From: Prevotella sp.
GTDB taxonomy: Bacteria > Bacteroidota > Bacteroidia > Bacteroidales > Bacteroidaceae
NCBI GenBank assembly: GCA_022769825.1
Contig: JALEJI010000033.1
Coordinates: forward strand, 1 to 38,130
Length of the DNA: 38,130 nucleotides
Direction of reading: 5' to 3'
A model generated the notes under the pieces. It worked only from the letters and a program-made list of their open reading frames with translations. It was not told the origin of the DNA and did not search any database. A program made the translations under genes and the position numbers. Shown piece by piece: positions 1 through 9,007 of the stretch (within the stretch, counting starts at the first letter, position 1; each line of letters opens with the position of its first letter).

Positions 1-364
1 ATTTAACACTTGGGAACAGGGGCAAATAGAGCGGAAAAAGGGTAGCCTTTCGCCCTTTTACAACACAGTTGACAGTTTTTCGGCCAAAAGGTTTTGCCAT
101 TACAGCGTAATCGCATCGCGGTTACACCGTAACGGCGTCGCGATTTCACCGTAACGGCGTCGCGATTTCACCGTAACCGCAACGCGATTTCACCGTAACC
201 GCAACGCCATTTTAGCGAATTGGCAATGCTTACAAACCGTCAAAAATATAACACCTTAATAATCAACAATTTATTAAAACAGCCCATAATTGCGTCTTTT
301 CCACGCAAGCGATGGATTGGTTGAAAAGAATCGATTCTCAGACGACCATTTGTAAAATATTATT
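1..364 (-). repeat. 364-bp dispersed repeat, left copy
   Basis: This non-coding block is the reverse complement of 16122-16485. By eye the two copies align over all 364 positions without a gap. The first 59 bases differ at 4 positions and bases 332-364 (33 bp) are identical, while the middle is more diverged. Inside are six 22-bp tandem units (99-230) and a 7-bp hairpin (36-42 with 53-59) that would read as a terminator on the minus strand. I call minus the sense strand because the hairpin is then followed by a T run. The left edge coincides with the window edge, so flanking bases are not visible. No open reading frame of note lies here. The function is unknown. Confidence 0.9.
99..230. repeat. 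22-bp tandem repeat array, six units
   Basis: Six head-to-tail 22-bp units start at 99, 121, 143, 165, 187 and 209. Units two to five share the core CACCGTAAC followed by a GC-rich tail ending in CGC; the first and sixth are diverged. Two units carry the odd palindrome CCGTAACGG. There are no spacers. The period is not a multiple of three, which argues against coding, and is close to two turns of the helix. The same array begins at the same offset in the other copy of the 364-bp repeat. Confidence 0.9.
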
Positions 365-422
365 ATCCGATTAAATTGTATGCATCGTGTGCTTTGCAGG
401 GGGACACCTGATGTCAATTCGC

Positions 423-1316
423 TCACGATGCCGCCCTGCGATATTCAGACGGAGTGCGTCCTGTGTGTGCCTTGAAAAAACGCACGAAATGCTGGGGATA
501 TTCAAAGCCAAGACTCATGCTCACCTGCGTGATGGTCAGTGAGTCATCGCTCAGCAACTGCTTGGCCTGACGGAGCAAGCGATCGTTGATGAACTCTTTT
601 GCCGTCTTGCCAGTCTCTGTTTTCACGAGCTCACCAAAATATTTTGCCGAATAACAACACATATCCGCAAAATGGGCAACCGAGGGTAGTCCATCCCGTA
701 TGGCATTGTTGGCTATATAGCTGTCGAGAAGCGAAGAGAATTTCTTCACCACCGAATGGTTTATTTCCTCACGTGTCACGAACTGCCTATCATAGAACCG
801 CAAGCAGTAGTTGAGCAGAAGCTCGATATTGCTCACGATCAGTTCCTTGGAGTGCTTGTCTATACCACGATGAAGCTCCAGGTTTATCATGTCGAGAACC
901 CCACGGAAGATCTCTATCTCGCCACAAGAGAGATGCAGGGCCTCGTTTGACGTGTAGTCGAAAAACTCGTAGCGGCTGATGTTCTTGCCCAACGCGGTTC
1001 GGTTGAGCAAGTCGGGGTGAAACACCAAGGCAGTCCAGCGTGGGTAAGTGATGTTAGGCATAGGTTCCACATGGACCACCTGACCCGGTGCGAAACTCGT
1101 CACCGTCATCTCGTCAAAATCATATCGCGTGCGACCATACGACAACTTGCAGCCCTTATTCTCTTTCAAGAAAAGGGCATAGATGCCGTAATGGTCTACG
1201 GTCTCCTCTATTTCACTCTTGTGCTCATAGCTTGCGACGCCCACCAGCGGATGTAGGGTCTCAAGTCCAAAACAATCGTTAAACTCCTGAACGGAGTTAA
1301 TATATCTTTCCGTCAT
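423..1316 (-). CDS. AraC-family transcriptional regulator
   Basis: This 297-residue protein has the AraC/XylS layout. The N-terminal half (about 1-175) is a probable effector-sensing domain with little recognisable motif. The C-terminal part (about 195-295) is a double helix-turn-helix: the segment around SAKYFGELVKTETGKTAKEF fits the first helix pair, and ITQVSMSLGFEYPQHFVRFF followed by GRTPSEYR is the classic AraC signature. The gene lies 63 bp downstream of the DXS-like gene on the same strand, so the two may be co-transcribed and the regulator may control its neighbour; that is inference. The ligand cannot be told. Family assignment is secure. Confidence 0.93.
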   Translation of the reverse strand: MTERYINSVQEFNDCFGLETLHPLVGVASYEHKSEIEETVDHYGIYALFLKENKGCKLSYGRTRYDFDEMTVTSFAPGQVVHVEPMPNITYPRWTALVFHPDLLNRTALGKNISRYEFFDYTSNEALHLSCGEIEIFRGVLDMINLELHRGIDKHSKELIVSNIELLLNYCLRFYDRQFVTREEINHSVVKKFSSLLDSYIANNAIRDGLPSVAHFADMCCYSAKYFGELVKTETGKTAKEFINDRLLRQAKQLLSDDSLTITQVSMSLGFEYPQHFVRFFKAHTGRTPSEYRRAAS

Positions 1317-1379
1317 ACCAATGCCACGGCAACGATAAACAATTTCTTCATGGCTTTATTATAGTTTGTTGATTATAAA

Positions 1380-3167
1380 CTATTTTAGCAAGCTGATAAT
1401 ATCTTCCACTATCTGCTCGTCAAGCAACCTGTTGTCTGACAAAAGCTGGTTAACGTCGTAGCGGTCGTAAAGTCCCTTCTTGATGCCGCCCACCAACACC
1501 TTCATGCTGGAAGGTCCGTAATAAGAAGCTATCCGCTCGCCAAATCCTCCGTCCTTGGAACCGTCCTCAAGGGTGACCACCAACTGGTGGTTTGCCTTCA
1601 GCGAATCGAGCGTCTCGGCATCCACCGCATTGAGGTAACGAGGGTTGATGAGAGTGGCGTCGATGCCTTTCGTGGCAAGCAGCCTGACAACGTTCTCGCC
1701 CTTTTGGAAGAATGATCCCTCTGCTATTATCGCCACCTTCTCTCCATGATGTGCCACCTTGTATTTAGGCTCATGACCATACTCCGAGTCTACCTTTTCC
1801 GAAGTGTGGTGAACGCCATTGCTCGGCACGCGGATGGCGATGGGCTTCTTGTCTTGCGATATGGCCCAACGCAACATGGCAAAATATTCCTCGCATGTGG
1901 TCGGGGCGAGATATGTAAGCCCAGGAATGCTGCATAGCATGGGAATGTCGAAGAGGCAGATGTGCGTAATGTCGTTCATTGAGTTGACACCACCCCACAT
2001 CACATTGATTACGGCGGGGTTGGAGTTTATGCAGATGTCTTGCGCTATCTGGTCGTAGGTGCGCTGAATGAAGGTGCTGTAAACAGTCCAAACCGGATGC
2101 AACCCACCTTTTGCCATGCCGGATATCATGGCCGCGGCCTGCTCCTCGGCGATGCCCATGTCGATGTGCTGCTCGCCAGCTTGCTTGCGCTTCTCTGGAG
2201 TGAAGCCCGCGGCGGTAGGCGTGCCGGCGGTCACGGCGATGAGGCTCTTGTCTTGCTTCATCTGGCGCAGCATCCAATCACTGAAAAGCTCCCCGTAGTC
2301 TTCGCAAGGAGTAACCTCAGGGATAGAGCCATCGGGGGTTCTGCGCGGACGGCTGCCATCCTCCAGGTTGAAAGGCATTCCCCAGTGCCACGCCTCCTTG
2401 TTGGCCACGGCAGGGGCATAGCCATGACCTTTCTCGGTATGAATGTGCACGACAGTAGGCTTTTCAGTACCCTTCACGCTCTTGAACACCTCTATGAGCT
2501 TCTCGATGTCGTTGCCTTCTTCCAAGTACTTGTACTCAAATCCCCAAGCCTTGAACCAGTTGTGCTCACAAGAGCCATGACTCTCGCGCAGGGCACGCAA
2601 GTTCTTATAGATTCCGCCATGATTCTCGGCGATAGACATCTCGTTGTCGTTAACCACGATGATTATTCCAGTGTCCAGTTCGGAAGCCTCGTCAAGGCCC
2701 TCAAAAGCCTCACCTCCAGACAGGGAGCCATCACCGATGATGGCGATGATGTTCTCGTGCGTCCCCTTGATGTCGCGTGCCTTTTGCAGGCCCGTGGCAA
2801 GGCTTATTGACGTGGAAGTGTGTCCCACCTCGAAGTTGTCATACTCCGGGCATTCCGTGGGAGACGAATAGCCGCTTATGGCATTCATGTCGTCCACATT
2901 GCCAAGAAATCCAGCCGCGCGCCCGGTGAGCACCTTGTGAGGGTAGCTTTGGTGGCTCACGTCGAATACGAGCTTGTCTTTAGGCGCGTCAAACACGTAG
3001 TGCAAGGCTACCGTCGCCTCCACGAACCCAAGGTTGGGCCCCACATGGCCTCCATGCTTGCTCACGCGGTTCAACACGGCTTGCCTTGTCTCGTCTGCCA
3101 CTGTCTGCAACGCTTTCAAGTCCAGCTTTTTCAAGTCGGCTGGCGACTTAATCTTCTCTATGTACAT
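1380..3167 (-). CDS. DXS-like thiamine-diphosphate transketolase family enzyme
   Basis: A 595-residue protein with the DXS domain order: thiamine-diphosphate domain (GDG at 145-147 and NDN at 173-175, the usual GDG-NDN cofactor motif), pyrimidine domain with the catalytic glutamate in DMGIAEEQ (E341), and a C-terminal transketolase domain. The segment SHQSYPHKVLTGR matches DXS closely. True DXS makes 1-deoxy-D-xylulose 5-phosphate from pyruvate and glyceraldehyde 3-phosphate. The acceptor site looks altered: the DRAG and GADG stretches of DXS read as MWGG and SMND (about 390-399), and the second arginine of the RYPRGN motif is serine (S449). It may be a paralogue with another acceptor aldehyde. 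An AraC regulator follows. A possible -7 element TAATTTTG lies on the minus strand at 3244-3237. Confidence 0.85.
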   Translation of the reverse strand: MYIEKIKSPADLKKLDLKALQTVADETRQAVLNRVSKHGGHVGPNLGFVEATVALHYVFDAPKDKLVFDVSHQSYPHKVLTGRAAGFLGNVDDMNAISGYSSPTECPEYDNFEVGHTSTSISLATGLQKARDIKGTHENIIAIIGDGSLSGGEAFEGLDEASELDTGIIIVVNDNEMSIAENHGGIYKNLRALRESHGSCEHNWFKAWGFEYKYLEEGNDIEKLIEVFKSVKGTEKPTVVHIHTEKGHGYAPAVANKEAWHWGMPFNLEDGSRPRRTPDGSIPEVTPCEDYGELFSDWMLRQMKQDKSLIAVTAGTPTAAGFTPEKRKQAGEQHIDMGIAEEQAAAMISGMAKGGLHPVWTVYSTFIQRTYDQIAQDICINSNPAVINVMWGGVNSMNDITHICLFDIPMLCSIPGLTYLAPTTCEEYFAMLRWAISQDKKPIAIRVPSNGVHHTSEKVDSEYGHEPKYKVAHHGEKVAIIAEGSFFQKGENVVRLLATKGIDATLINPRYLNAVDAETLDSLKANHQLVVTLEDGSKDGGFGERIASYYGPSSMKVLVGGIKKGLYDRYDVNQLLSDNRLLDEQIVEDIISLLK

Positions 3168-3236
3168 CTTTATATTCTTTTTTATTTTGTCTTAGATATT
3201 CTTGTCATGCTTGTATCATGTCTTGTATCACGGTTG

Positions 3237-3244
3237 CAAAATTA
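3237..3244 (-). promoter_or_regulatory. possible -7 element for the DXS-like gene
   Basis: The minus strand reads TAATTTTG, matching the Bacteroidota -7 consensus TAnnTTTG, about 70 bp before the start codon. No good -33 TTTG is seen at the right spacing, so support is moderate. Confidence 0.4.
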
Positions 3245-3305
3245 CACATATTATTATTACATCATTATACCTCAAGTTCAGATTATCTTACCACAATTGC
3301 TTTTT

Positions 3306-3338
3306 TTTGATTCATTGTGTGTGTTTTAGGTATCTTTG
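3306..3338 (+). promoter_or_regulatory. Bacteroidota-type promoter upstream of the SIMPL gene
   Basis: TTTG at 3306-3309, a 21-bp spacer and TATCTTTG at 3331-3338 fit the -33/-7 consensus. A second -7-like TAAATTTG lies at 3374-3381 without a clear -33. Either could drive the SIMPL-helicase pair. Confidence 0.6.
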
Positions 3339-3457
3339 ACATGACATGATAACAATGAGTAGATTATTTTTCGTAAATTTGCACCAGATGGAATAATCCT
3401 TTTCAAAGAAATTTCATGTGTGACATAAAATAGTGGAAATCTTTAAACTTAAAGGTT

Positions 3458-4159
3458 ATGAAAGACAAATTGCTCAGCGCGGCTATTCTTGCCGTTGGAA
3501 TAATCATCATGGGATTGTGCTTGAAGGCAGGCATGGACAATTTCACGGAAAAGGATAGGAAGGTCACCGTAAAGGGACTTGCGGAAAAGGAAGTGAAAGC
3601 CGACAAGGTGACATGGCCCATCGTGTCGAAAGAATTGGGCAACGACCTTCCTGAACTCTACAATCGCATAGCCGGCAAGCAACATGCAATCAAGCGTTTC
3701 CTGATCGCAAACGGCATCAGCGATAAAGAGATTACGGTGAACGCACCACAGGTGGTAGACTTGTCGGCAGACCAATACAGCGAGAATCGCCGCGAATATA
3801 GGTATAATGTCACGTTGGTCATAACTGTCACGTCAAGCCACGTGGACAGGGTGCGTGGCATCATAGCGCGACAGGGAGAACTGTTGAAGCAAGGCGTGGC
3901 GATAGTCTCTGGTGATTACAATAACCAAGTGACATACAGTCTGGAATCATTCAAGGCCATGAAGCCCAAGATGATGACAGAGGCCATCGAGAACGCGGAA
4001 CAAACGGCAAGACAATTCGCGAAAAACAGCAAGTCTAAGCTTAACAAGATTGTGAGCGCTGACCAAGGACAGTTCTCCATCGACGACCGAGACGCCAACA
4101 CACCATGGATAAAGCGGGTTAGGGTAGTGACCACGGTGACATACTCGCTAAAAGACTGA
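3458..4159 (+). CDS. SIMPL domain-containing protein (DUF541)
   Basis: A 233-residue protein with one N-terminal hydrophobic segment (about 5-24, ending before a charged stretch), acting as membrane anchor or signal, then a SIMPL/DUF541 domain. Typical features are the opening VTVKGLAEKEVKADKVTW strand and the later run MTEAIENAEQTARQFA followed by a lysine-rich loop and a C-terminal strand VRVVTTVTYSL. Family members are periplasmic or membrane-attached and functionally poorly defined. The gene is followed after 19 bp by a DEAD-box helicase, so the two are probably co-transcribed, although no functional link is evident. The family call is good; the role is open. Confidence 0.85.
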   Translation: MKDKLLSAAILAVGIIIMGLCLKAGMDNFTEKDRKVTVKGLAEKEVKADKVTWPIVSKELGNDLPELYNRIAGKQHAIKRFLIANGISDKEITVNAPQVVDLSADQYSENRREYRYNVTLVITVTSSHVDRVRGIIARQGELLKQGVAIVSGDYNNQVTYSLESFKAMKPKMMTEAIENAEQTARQFAKNSKSKLNKIVSADQGQFSIDDRDANTPWIKRVRVVTTVTYSLKD

Positions 4160-4178
4160 TAAAAACATCTTAACGATA

Positions 4179-5504
4179 ATGGATACAGACAAGATATCAG
4201 AAAAATTGGGCATCACCATGAGCCAAATGCAGCGAGCCGCTGCCGCCGCCATCATTCAAGGCTCAGGCAACGTGGAAGTGCTCAGCCCAACAGGTAGCGG
4301 AAAGACACTGGCTTATCTTCTTCCGCTTGCACAGCTCATCGACGCCAAATCAGATGAGCTCCAAGCCGTAGTGATAGTGCCGGGTAGAGAGCTGGCCATT
4401 CAATCAGCGGAAGTGTTGGCCAGCCTTAAAGCTGGCGTCAGAGGTTATGCCTGCCATGGCGGACGCTCTGCCATGGACGAACATCGCGAGTTGCGCAAGT
4501 TGATGCCACATGTGGTCTTTGCCACGCCAGGAAGGCTCAACGACCATTTGGACAAGGCCAACATTGACCCGAGTGGCGTGATGTGGACTGTGATAGACGA
4601 ATTCGACAAATGCCTGCAAATGGGATTTGCCGACGAGATGAACCATGCCATGGAACGCATGCCAAAGACAGCCCGCCGCATATTCCTATCTGCCACTAAC
4701 ATGGCTGACGACGGCCGGGCGAATGGAGAACTGTCGCCAGTGGGGTTCCATATCGTGGACTTTCTTGAGAACAGCGACGACTACAAGGATAGAGTAAAGA
4801 TAAACATCGTGAACAGTCCCGACAAGGACAAGTTGCGCACGCTTGCCAATCTGCTCGCATGTCTTGGCGACGAGAGCACTATCGTCTTCTTGAATTATCG
4901 CGACAGCGTGGAGCGGACAGCCGACTTTCTCAGAAGCGAAGGCTTTTCATTGACAGCCTATCACGGCGGCCTTGACCAGAGCCAACGAGAAGAGGCCATA
5001 TATCGTTTCGCCAACGGAAGCGCGAACATATTGATAAGCACGAATCTTGGAAGCCGTGGTCTTGACATACCCAACGTCAGGAATATCGTGCACTATCACC
5101 TGCCAGAGACGGAAGAGGACTATACGCACCGTGTGGGGCGTACGGCACGATGGGACAAGACTGGCGAAACCTATTTCATATTAAGCGAAGGCGAGACCCT
5201 TCCTGACTATGTGGATGCCACGATATGCGACTTCGAGTTCCCGGAAAACCTGCCAGCGCCAGCCAAGTCGCGCATGACGACGCTATACATCGGCAAGGGT
5301 AAAAAGGATAAGGTGTCAAAAGGCGACATCTTGGGCTTCTTGTGCAAGACAGGAGGGCTAAAAGGTGCCGAAATAGGACGCATAGACGTTTACGATTATT
5401 ATGCCTACGCCGCGGTGGACAACAGGAAACTAAACTTTGTGTTGAAAAATGTGCAAGGCTGTAAAATAAAAGGAAAGCGCACTAAAGTGGAAGAAATGAG
5501 ATGA
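4179..5504 (+). CDS. DEAD-box ATP-dependent RNA helicase, DbpA-like
   Basis: A 441-residue helicase with the full DEAD-box motif set: Q-motif region (GITMSQMQ, 11-18), Walker A PTGSGKT (37-43), PGREL, TPGRL (about 116-120), motif II as DEFD (140-143) where DEAD is usual, SAT (171-173), then STNLGSRGLDIP and HRVGRTAR in the second RecA domain. The last 70 residues (from about TTLYIGKGKKDKVSKGDI) resemble the DbpA RNA-binding domain, which in E. coli recognises a 23S rRNA hairpin during large-subunit assembly. A ribosome-assembly role is therefore likely but not shown. It is smaller than most DbpA proteins (about 450-460 residues). It lies 19 bp after the SIMPL gene. Confidence 0.88.
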   Translation: MDTDKISEKLGITMSQMQRAAAAAIIQGSGNVEVLSPTGSGKTLAYLLPLAQLIDAKSDELQAVVIVPGRELAIQSAEVLASLKAGVRGYACHGGRSAMDEHRELRKLMPHVVFATPGRLNDHLDKANIDPSGVMWTVIDEFDKCLQMGFADEMNHAMERMPKTARRIFLSATNMADDGRANGELSPVGFHIVDFLENSDDYKDRVKINIVNSPDKDKLRTLANLLACLGDESTIVFLNYRDSVERTADFLRSEGFSLTAYHGGLDQSQREEAIYRFANGSANILISTNLGSRGLDIPNVRNIVHYHLPETEEDYTHRVGRTARWDKTGETYFILSEGETLPDYVDATICDFEFPENLPAPAKSRMTTLYIGKGKKDKVSKGDILGFLCKTGGLKGAEIGRIDVYDYYAYAAVDNRKLNFVLKNVQGCKIKGKRTKVEEMR

Positions 5505-5630
5505 CAGATTGTGACTTTGGCAAAAATTGACAAATAGTGAGCTGTTAAGGCGCACAAGTGAATAAGAACGGTATATTTACAGTCCTTTTGTTTCATTTGC
5601 GCATAAAATCGGTTGTTTTTGTATAAAAAA

Positions 5631-5662
5631 TTTGCATAGGTCAAAATAAATGATTAGGTTTG
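5631..5662 (+). promoter_or_regulatory. promoter of the serC operon
   Basis: TTTG at 5631-5634, a 20-bp spacer and TAGGTTTG at 5655-5662 match the -33/-7 consensus. The start codon of serC is about 42 bp downstream of the -7 box, and no other promoter-like match is as good in the 199-bp gap. Confidence 0.75.
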
Positions 5663-5703
5663 CAATCTAAAACAAAGATATCTAACCTTTTAAAATAGAA
5701 GAT

Positions 5704-6771
5704 ATGAAGAAGTACAATTTTAACGCGGGACCATCAATGCTTCCACGTGTGGTTATCGAAAACACAGCCAAGCAAATCCTTGACTTCAATGGCTCGGGTC
5801 TCTCACTCATGGAGATCAGCCATCGCGCCAAGGACTTTCAACCTGTTGTTGACGAGGCTGTAGCCTTGATAAAAGAACTCCTTGATATCCCCGAGGGCTA
5901 TTCCGTCATCTTCCTCGGTGGTGGCGCAAGTCTCCAATTCATGCAGATTCCCGCCAACTTCCTCATCAAGAAAGCTGGATATGTCAATTCTGGCACGTGG
6001 GCTAAAAAAGCCATGAAGGAAGCCAAGCACTTCGGTGAGACTGTAGAAGTGGCTTCTTCAGCAACAGACAACTACACGCACCTTCCACACCATTATGAGA
6101 TACCGTCCGACCTTGATTATCTTCACATAACAACCAACAACACTATCTTCGGAACTGAGATTCGCAAGGAGATAGACTCTCCCGTACCGCTCATCGCCGA
6201 CATGTCTTCAGACATTATGAGCCGCCCGGTTGACGTGTCTAAGTACACAGCTATCTATGCCGGCGCACAGAAAAACCTTGCCATGGCAGGCGTTACAGTG
6301 GTCATTGTCAAAGACGACATGCTGGGCAAGGCCCCACGCGAGTTGCCAACAATGATTGATTATCGCACGCACGTGGAGAAAGGCTCCATGTTCAACACTC
6401 CTCCTGTTGTGCCAATCTATTCATTGCTCGAGACAATGCGTTGGGTGAAAGAACAAGGTGGCGTGAAAGAGATGGATCGTCGCGCCCATGAGCGTGCAGA
6501 AGTGTTGTATGCTGAGATTGACCGCAACCGCTTGTTCCGTGGGACGGTCGACGCCCAAGACCGTTCGTTGATGAACATCTGTTTCGTGATGAACGACGAG
6601 TACAAGGACTTGGAGAAGCCATTCCTCGACTTCGTCGTGTCTCAAGGCATGGTAGGCGTCAAGGGACACCGCTCGGTAGGTGGCTTCCGCGCGAGTTGCT
6701 ACAACGCGCAGACCATGGAAGGCGTGAATGCCCTTGTAAAGTGCATGAAAGAGTTTGAGGCTAATCATTAA
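5704..6771 (+). CDS. serC: phosphoserine aminotransferase
   Basis: A 355-residue class V aminotransferase, close to the usual SerC length. It opens with the family signature [11 protein letters not shown], and [11 protein letters not shown] carries the lysine expected to bind pyridoxal phosphate. The C-terminal region [19 protein letters not shown] contains the phosphate-binding arginine and histidine stretch typical of SerC. It converts 3-phosphohydroxypyruvate and glutamate to phosphoserine and 2-oxoglutarate, the second step of serine synthesis, and may also act in pyridoxal phosphate synthesis. It is first in a run with serA, DUF1015, a YigZ-like gene and an antiporter gene. Confidence 0.97.
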   Translation: MKKYNFNAGPSMLPRVVIENTAKQILDFNGSGLSLMEISHRAKDFQPVVDEAVALIKELLDIPEGYSVIFLGGGASLQFMQIPANFLIKKAGYVNSGTWAKKAMKEAKHFGETVEVASSATDNYTHLPHHYEIPSDLDYLHITTNNTIFGTEIRKEIDSPVPLIADMSSDIMSRPVDVSKYTAIYAGAQKNLAMAGVTVVIVKDDMLGKAPRELPTMIDYRTHVEKGSMFNTPPVVPIYSLLETMRWVKEQGGVKEMDRRAHERAEVLYAEIDRNRLFRGTVDAQDRSLMNICFVMNDEYKDLEKPFLDFVVSQGMVGVKGHRSVGGFRASCYNAQTMEGVNALVKCMKEFEANH

Positions 6772-6797
6772 ATCAAGAAGTGAAAGATAACAACACT

Positions 6798-7715
6798 ATG
6801 AAGATACTTGTTGCAACAGAAAAGCCATTTGCCGCCGCGGCGGTGAACGGCATCAAGAAATCGGCTGAGGCTGAAGGCCACGAGGTGGTATTGTTGGAGA
6901 AATACACAGACAAGCAGCAACTGCTGGACGCCGTCAAGGATGCCGACGCTATGATTGTGCGTTCTGACAAAATAACCAAAGAAGTGCTTGACGCTGCCAC
7001 GAGACTGAAAATCGTGGTTCGTGCCGGCGCAGGTTATGATTCCATCGATACTGCCTACGCAAAGGAAAAAGGCATAGTGGTGGAGAACACGCCAGGACAA
7101 AACTCCAACGCCGTGGCAGAACTTGTGTTCGGCTTGCTCGTATATGCCGTACGCAATTTCTTCAATGGCAAGGCTGGTTCAGAACTTAAAGGCAAGAAGC
7201 TCGGTATTCTCGCCTTTGGAAATGTAGGACGCAATGTGGCCCGTATTGCCAAAGGATTCGACATGGAGGTTTATGCTTTCGACGAGTTTGTGACTGCCGA
7301 CAAGATTGAGGCTCAAGGTGTTCATGCCGCAAAAGACCGGGACGACTTGTTCAAGACTTGCGACATCGTGTCGTTGCACATACCCGCAACCGATGAGACA
7401 CGTAAGAGCATCAACTATGATGTCGTTTCCAAAATGGAAAAAGGAGGCATTCTCATCAATACGGCACGCAAAGAGGTTATCGACGAAGACGGCTTGTTAA
7501 AACTCTTGGCAGAGCGTGATGACTTGAAATACATTACTGACATCATGCCCGAGAAAGACGAGGAGTTCCGCAATTTCACCGGACGCTACTTCTCTACGCC
7601 GAAAAAGATGGGTGCTCAGACTGCTGAGGCTAACATCAACGCCGGCATTGCGGCTGCCAACCAAATCAACGCGTTCTTCAAGGACGGTTGCACAAAGTTT
7701 CAAGTGAATAAGTAA
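6798..7715 (+). CDS. serA: D-3-phosphoglycerate dehydrogenase, short form
   Basis: A 305-residue NAD-dependent dehydrogenase catalysing the first step of serine synthesis. I take ATG 6798 as start; an in-frame GTG at 6780 would add six residues with no family similarity. The Rossmann glycine region is AFGNVGRNVA (139-148). Of the catalytic triad, arginine (R224 in NTARKEV) and glutamate (E252) are present, but the position of the usual histidine reads TPKKMGAQT with lysine 269. I recall this lysine variant from other Bacteroidota and from Entamoeba, so it is not by itself a sign of inactivity. There is no C-terminal ACT domain, so serine feedback through that domain is not expected. It follows serC by 26 bp. 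Confidence 0.95.
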   Translation: MKILVATEKPFAAAAVNGIKKSAEAEGHEVVLLEKYTDKQQLLDAVKDADAMIVRSDKITKEVLDAATRLKIVVRAGAGYDSIDTAYAKEKGIVVENTPGQNSNAVAELVFGLLVYAVRNFFNGKAGSELKGKKLGILAFGNVGRNVARIAKGFDMEVYAFDEFVTADKIEAQGVHAAKDRDDLFKTCDIVSLHIPATDETRKSINYDVVSKMEKGGILINTARKEVIDEDGLLKLLAERDDLKYITDIMPEKDEEFRNFTGRYFSTPKKMGAQTAEANINAGIAAANQINAFFKDGCTKFQVNK

Positions 7716-7743
7716 TTACCAATTCTCTAATTACTAATTTATT

Positions 7744-8994
7744 ATGGCAATAGTAAAACCCTTTCGCGGCATTCGCCCACCAAAGAATCTTGTTGAGAAG
7801 ATAGAAAGCTATCCCTACGATGTGCTATCCTCTGAAGAAGCTCGCAAATCGGCAAGTGACAACGAAATGAGTTTCTACCATGTCAACATGCCGGAAATCA
7901 ACTTCCCGGATGATGTCGTAGCCGAAGATCCAAGGGTTTACGAGGAGGCGCGGAAACAATTCAAGTCGTTTCTCGACAAGGGCTGGCTCAAGCAAGACAG
8001 CGATGAATACTATTATCTCTATGCACAGTCGCTCTCGCCAGACAAGACACAATATGGATTGGTGGTGGCAGCGTCTGCCTCCGATTATCATAAAGGAGTC
8101 ATCAAGCGGCATGAGCTGACTCGCCGTGAGAAAGAAGATGACCGAATGAGGCATGTGCTGGCAACTGATGCCAATGTCGGCCCCGCGTTTTTCGCCTATC
8201 CCGACAATGATACGTTAAACTCCATTATCTCTCGCTATGCGCACACGGAGCCTGAATACGACTTCGTGGCGCCAGAAGATGGCTTCCGACATCGTTTTTG
8301 GGTTATCAACAACTCGGAGGACATCGCCACCATTACGCAAGAGTTTGCGAAGATGCCAGCGCTGTATATTGCAGACGGGCATCACCGCTCTGCGGCAGCC
8401 GTGCGCGTAGCCGACGAGAAGGCAAAGGCAAATCCGCAAAACACAGGAAAGGAAGAATACAACTTCTTCATGGCCGTATGCTTCCCGGCGAGCGAATTGA
8501 CGATACTTGACTACAACCGTGTGGTCAAAGACCTTAATGGCATGTCGACAGAGGACTTCCTTAAAGCTTTGGAGAAAGATTTTGTCGTAACGCAAGTAGG
8601 CACAGACGAATACCGTCCACGTCATCGCCACGAGTTCTCACTATATGTTGATGGCAGTTGGTATAGCTTGACCGCTCGGCCAGGAACATACGATGACAAT
8701 GACCCCATTGGCAGTCTTGACGTTGACATATCAAGTCGGCTTATTCTCGATAAACTCATGGGCATAAAAGACCTGAGGTCTGACAAACGAGTTGACTTTG
8801 TCGGTGGATTGCGTGGTTTGAAGGAACTGAAGAATCGCGTTGACAGCGGAGAAATGCGCTGGGCTCTCGCGCTTTATCCAGTTTCGATGGAAGAAATCAT
8901 GAAAATTGCCGACAGCGGGAACATAATGCCTCCAAAAGCCACCTGGTTTGAGCCAAAATTAAGGTCCGGGCTCGTGATTCATAAATTGTCATGA
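7744..8994 (+). CDS. DUF1015 family protein
   Basis: A 416-residue cytoplasmic protein of the DUF1015 family. It opens IVKPFRGIRPPKNLVEKI and contains the family's most conserved block, ADGHHRSAAAVRVADE (about 216-231), preceded by the VINN stretch. There is no signal peptide or membrane segment. The biochemical function is unknown. In Bacteroidota this gene commonly follows serA, as here with a 28-bp gap, which suggests a link to serine or phosphoserine metabolism; that link is inference from gene order. The family call is strong. Confidence 0.93.
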   Translation: MAIVKPFRGIRPPKNLVEKIESYPYDVLSSEEARKSASDNEMSFYHVNMPEINFPDDVVAEDPRVYEEARKQFKSFLDKGWLKQDSDEYYYLYAQSLSPDKTQYGLVVAASASDYHKGVIKRHELTRREKEDDRMRHVLATDANVGPAFFAYPDNDTLNSIISRYAHTEPEYDFVAPEDGFRHRFWVINNSEDIATITQEFAKMPALYIADGHHRSAAAVRVADEKAKANPQNTGKEEYNFFMAVCFPASELTILDYNRVVKDLNGMSTEDFLKALEKDFVVTQVGTDEYRPRHRHEFSLYVDGSWYSLTARPGTYDDNDPIGSLDVDISSRLILDKLMGIKDLRSDKRVDFVGGLRGLKELKNRVDSGEMRWALALYPVSMEEIMKIADSGNIMPPKATWFEPKLRSGLVIHKLS

Positions 8995-9007
8995 CTTAAA
9001 AAGCTTG

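Noticed and set aside
99..230. CRISPR array
   Set aside because: The 22-bp units are contiguous and have no unique spacers, and no cas gene is near.
2040..2810. 256-codon open frame on the plus strand
   Set aside because: It lies wholly antisense to the well-supported DXS-like gene and has no recognisable protein features.
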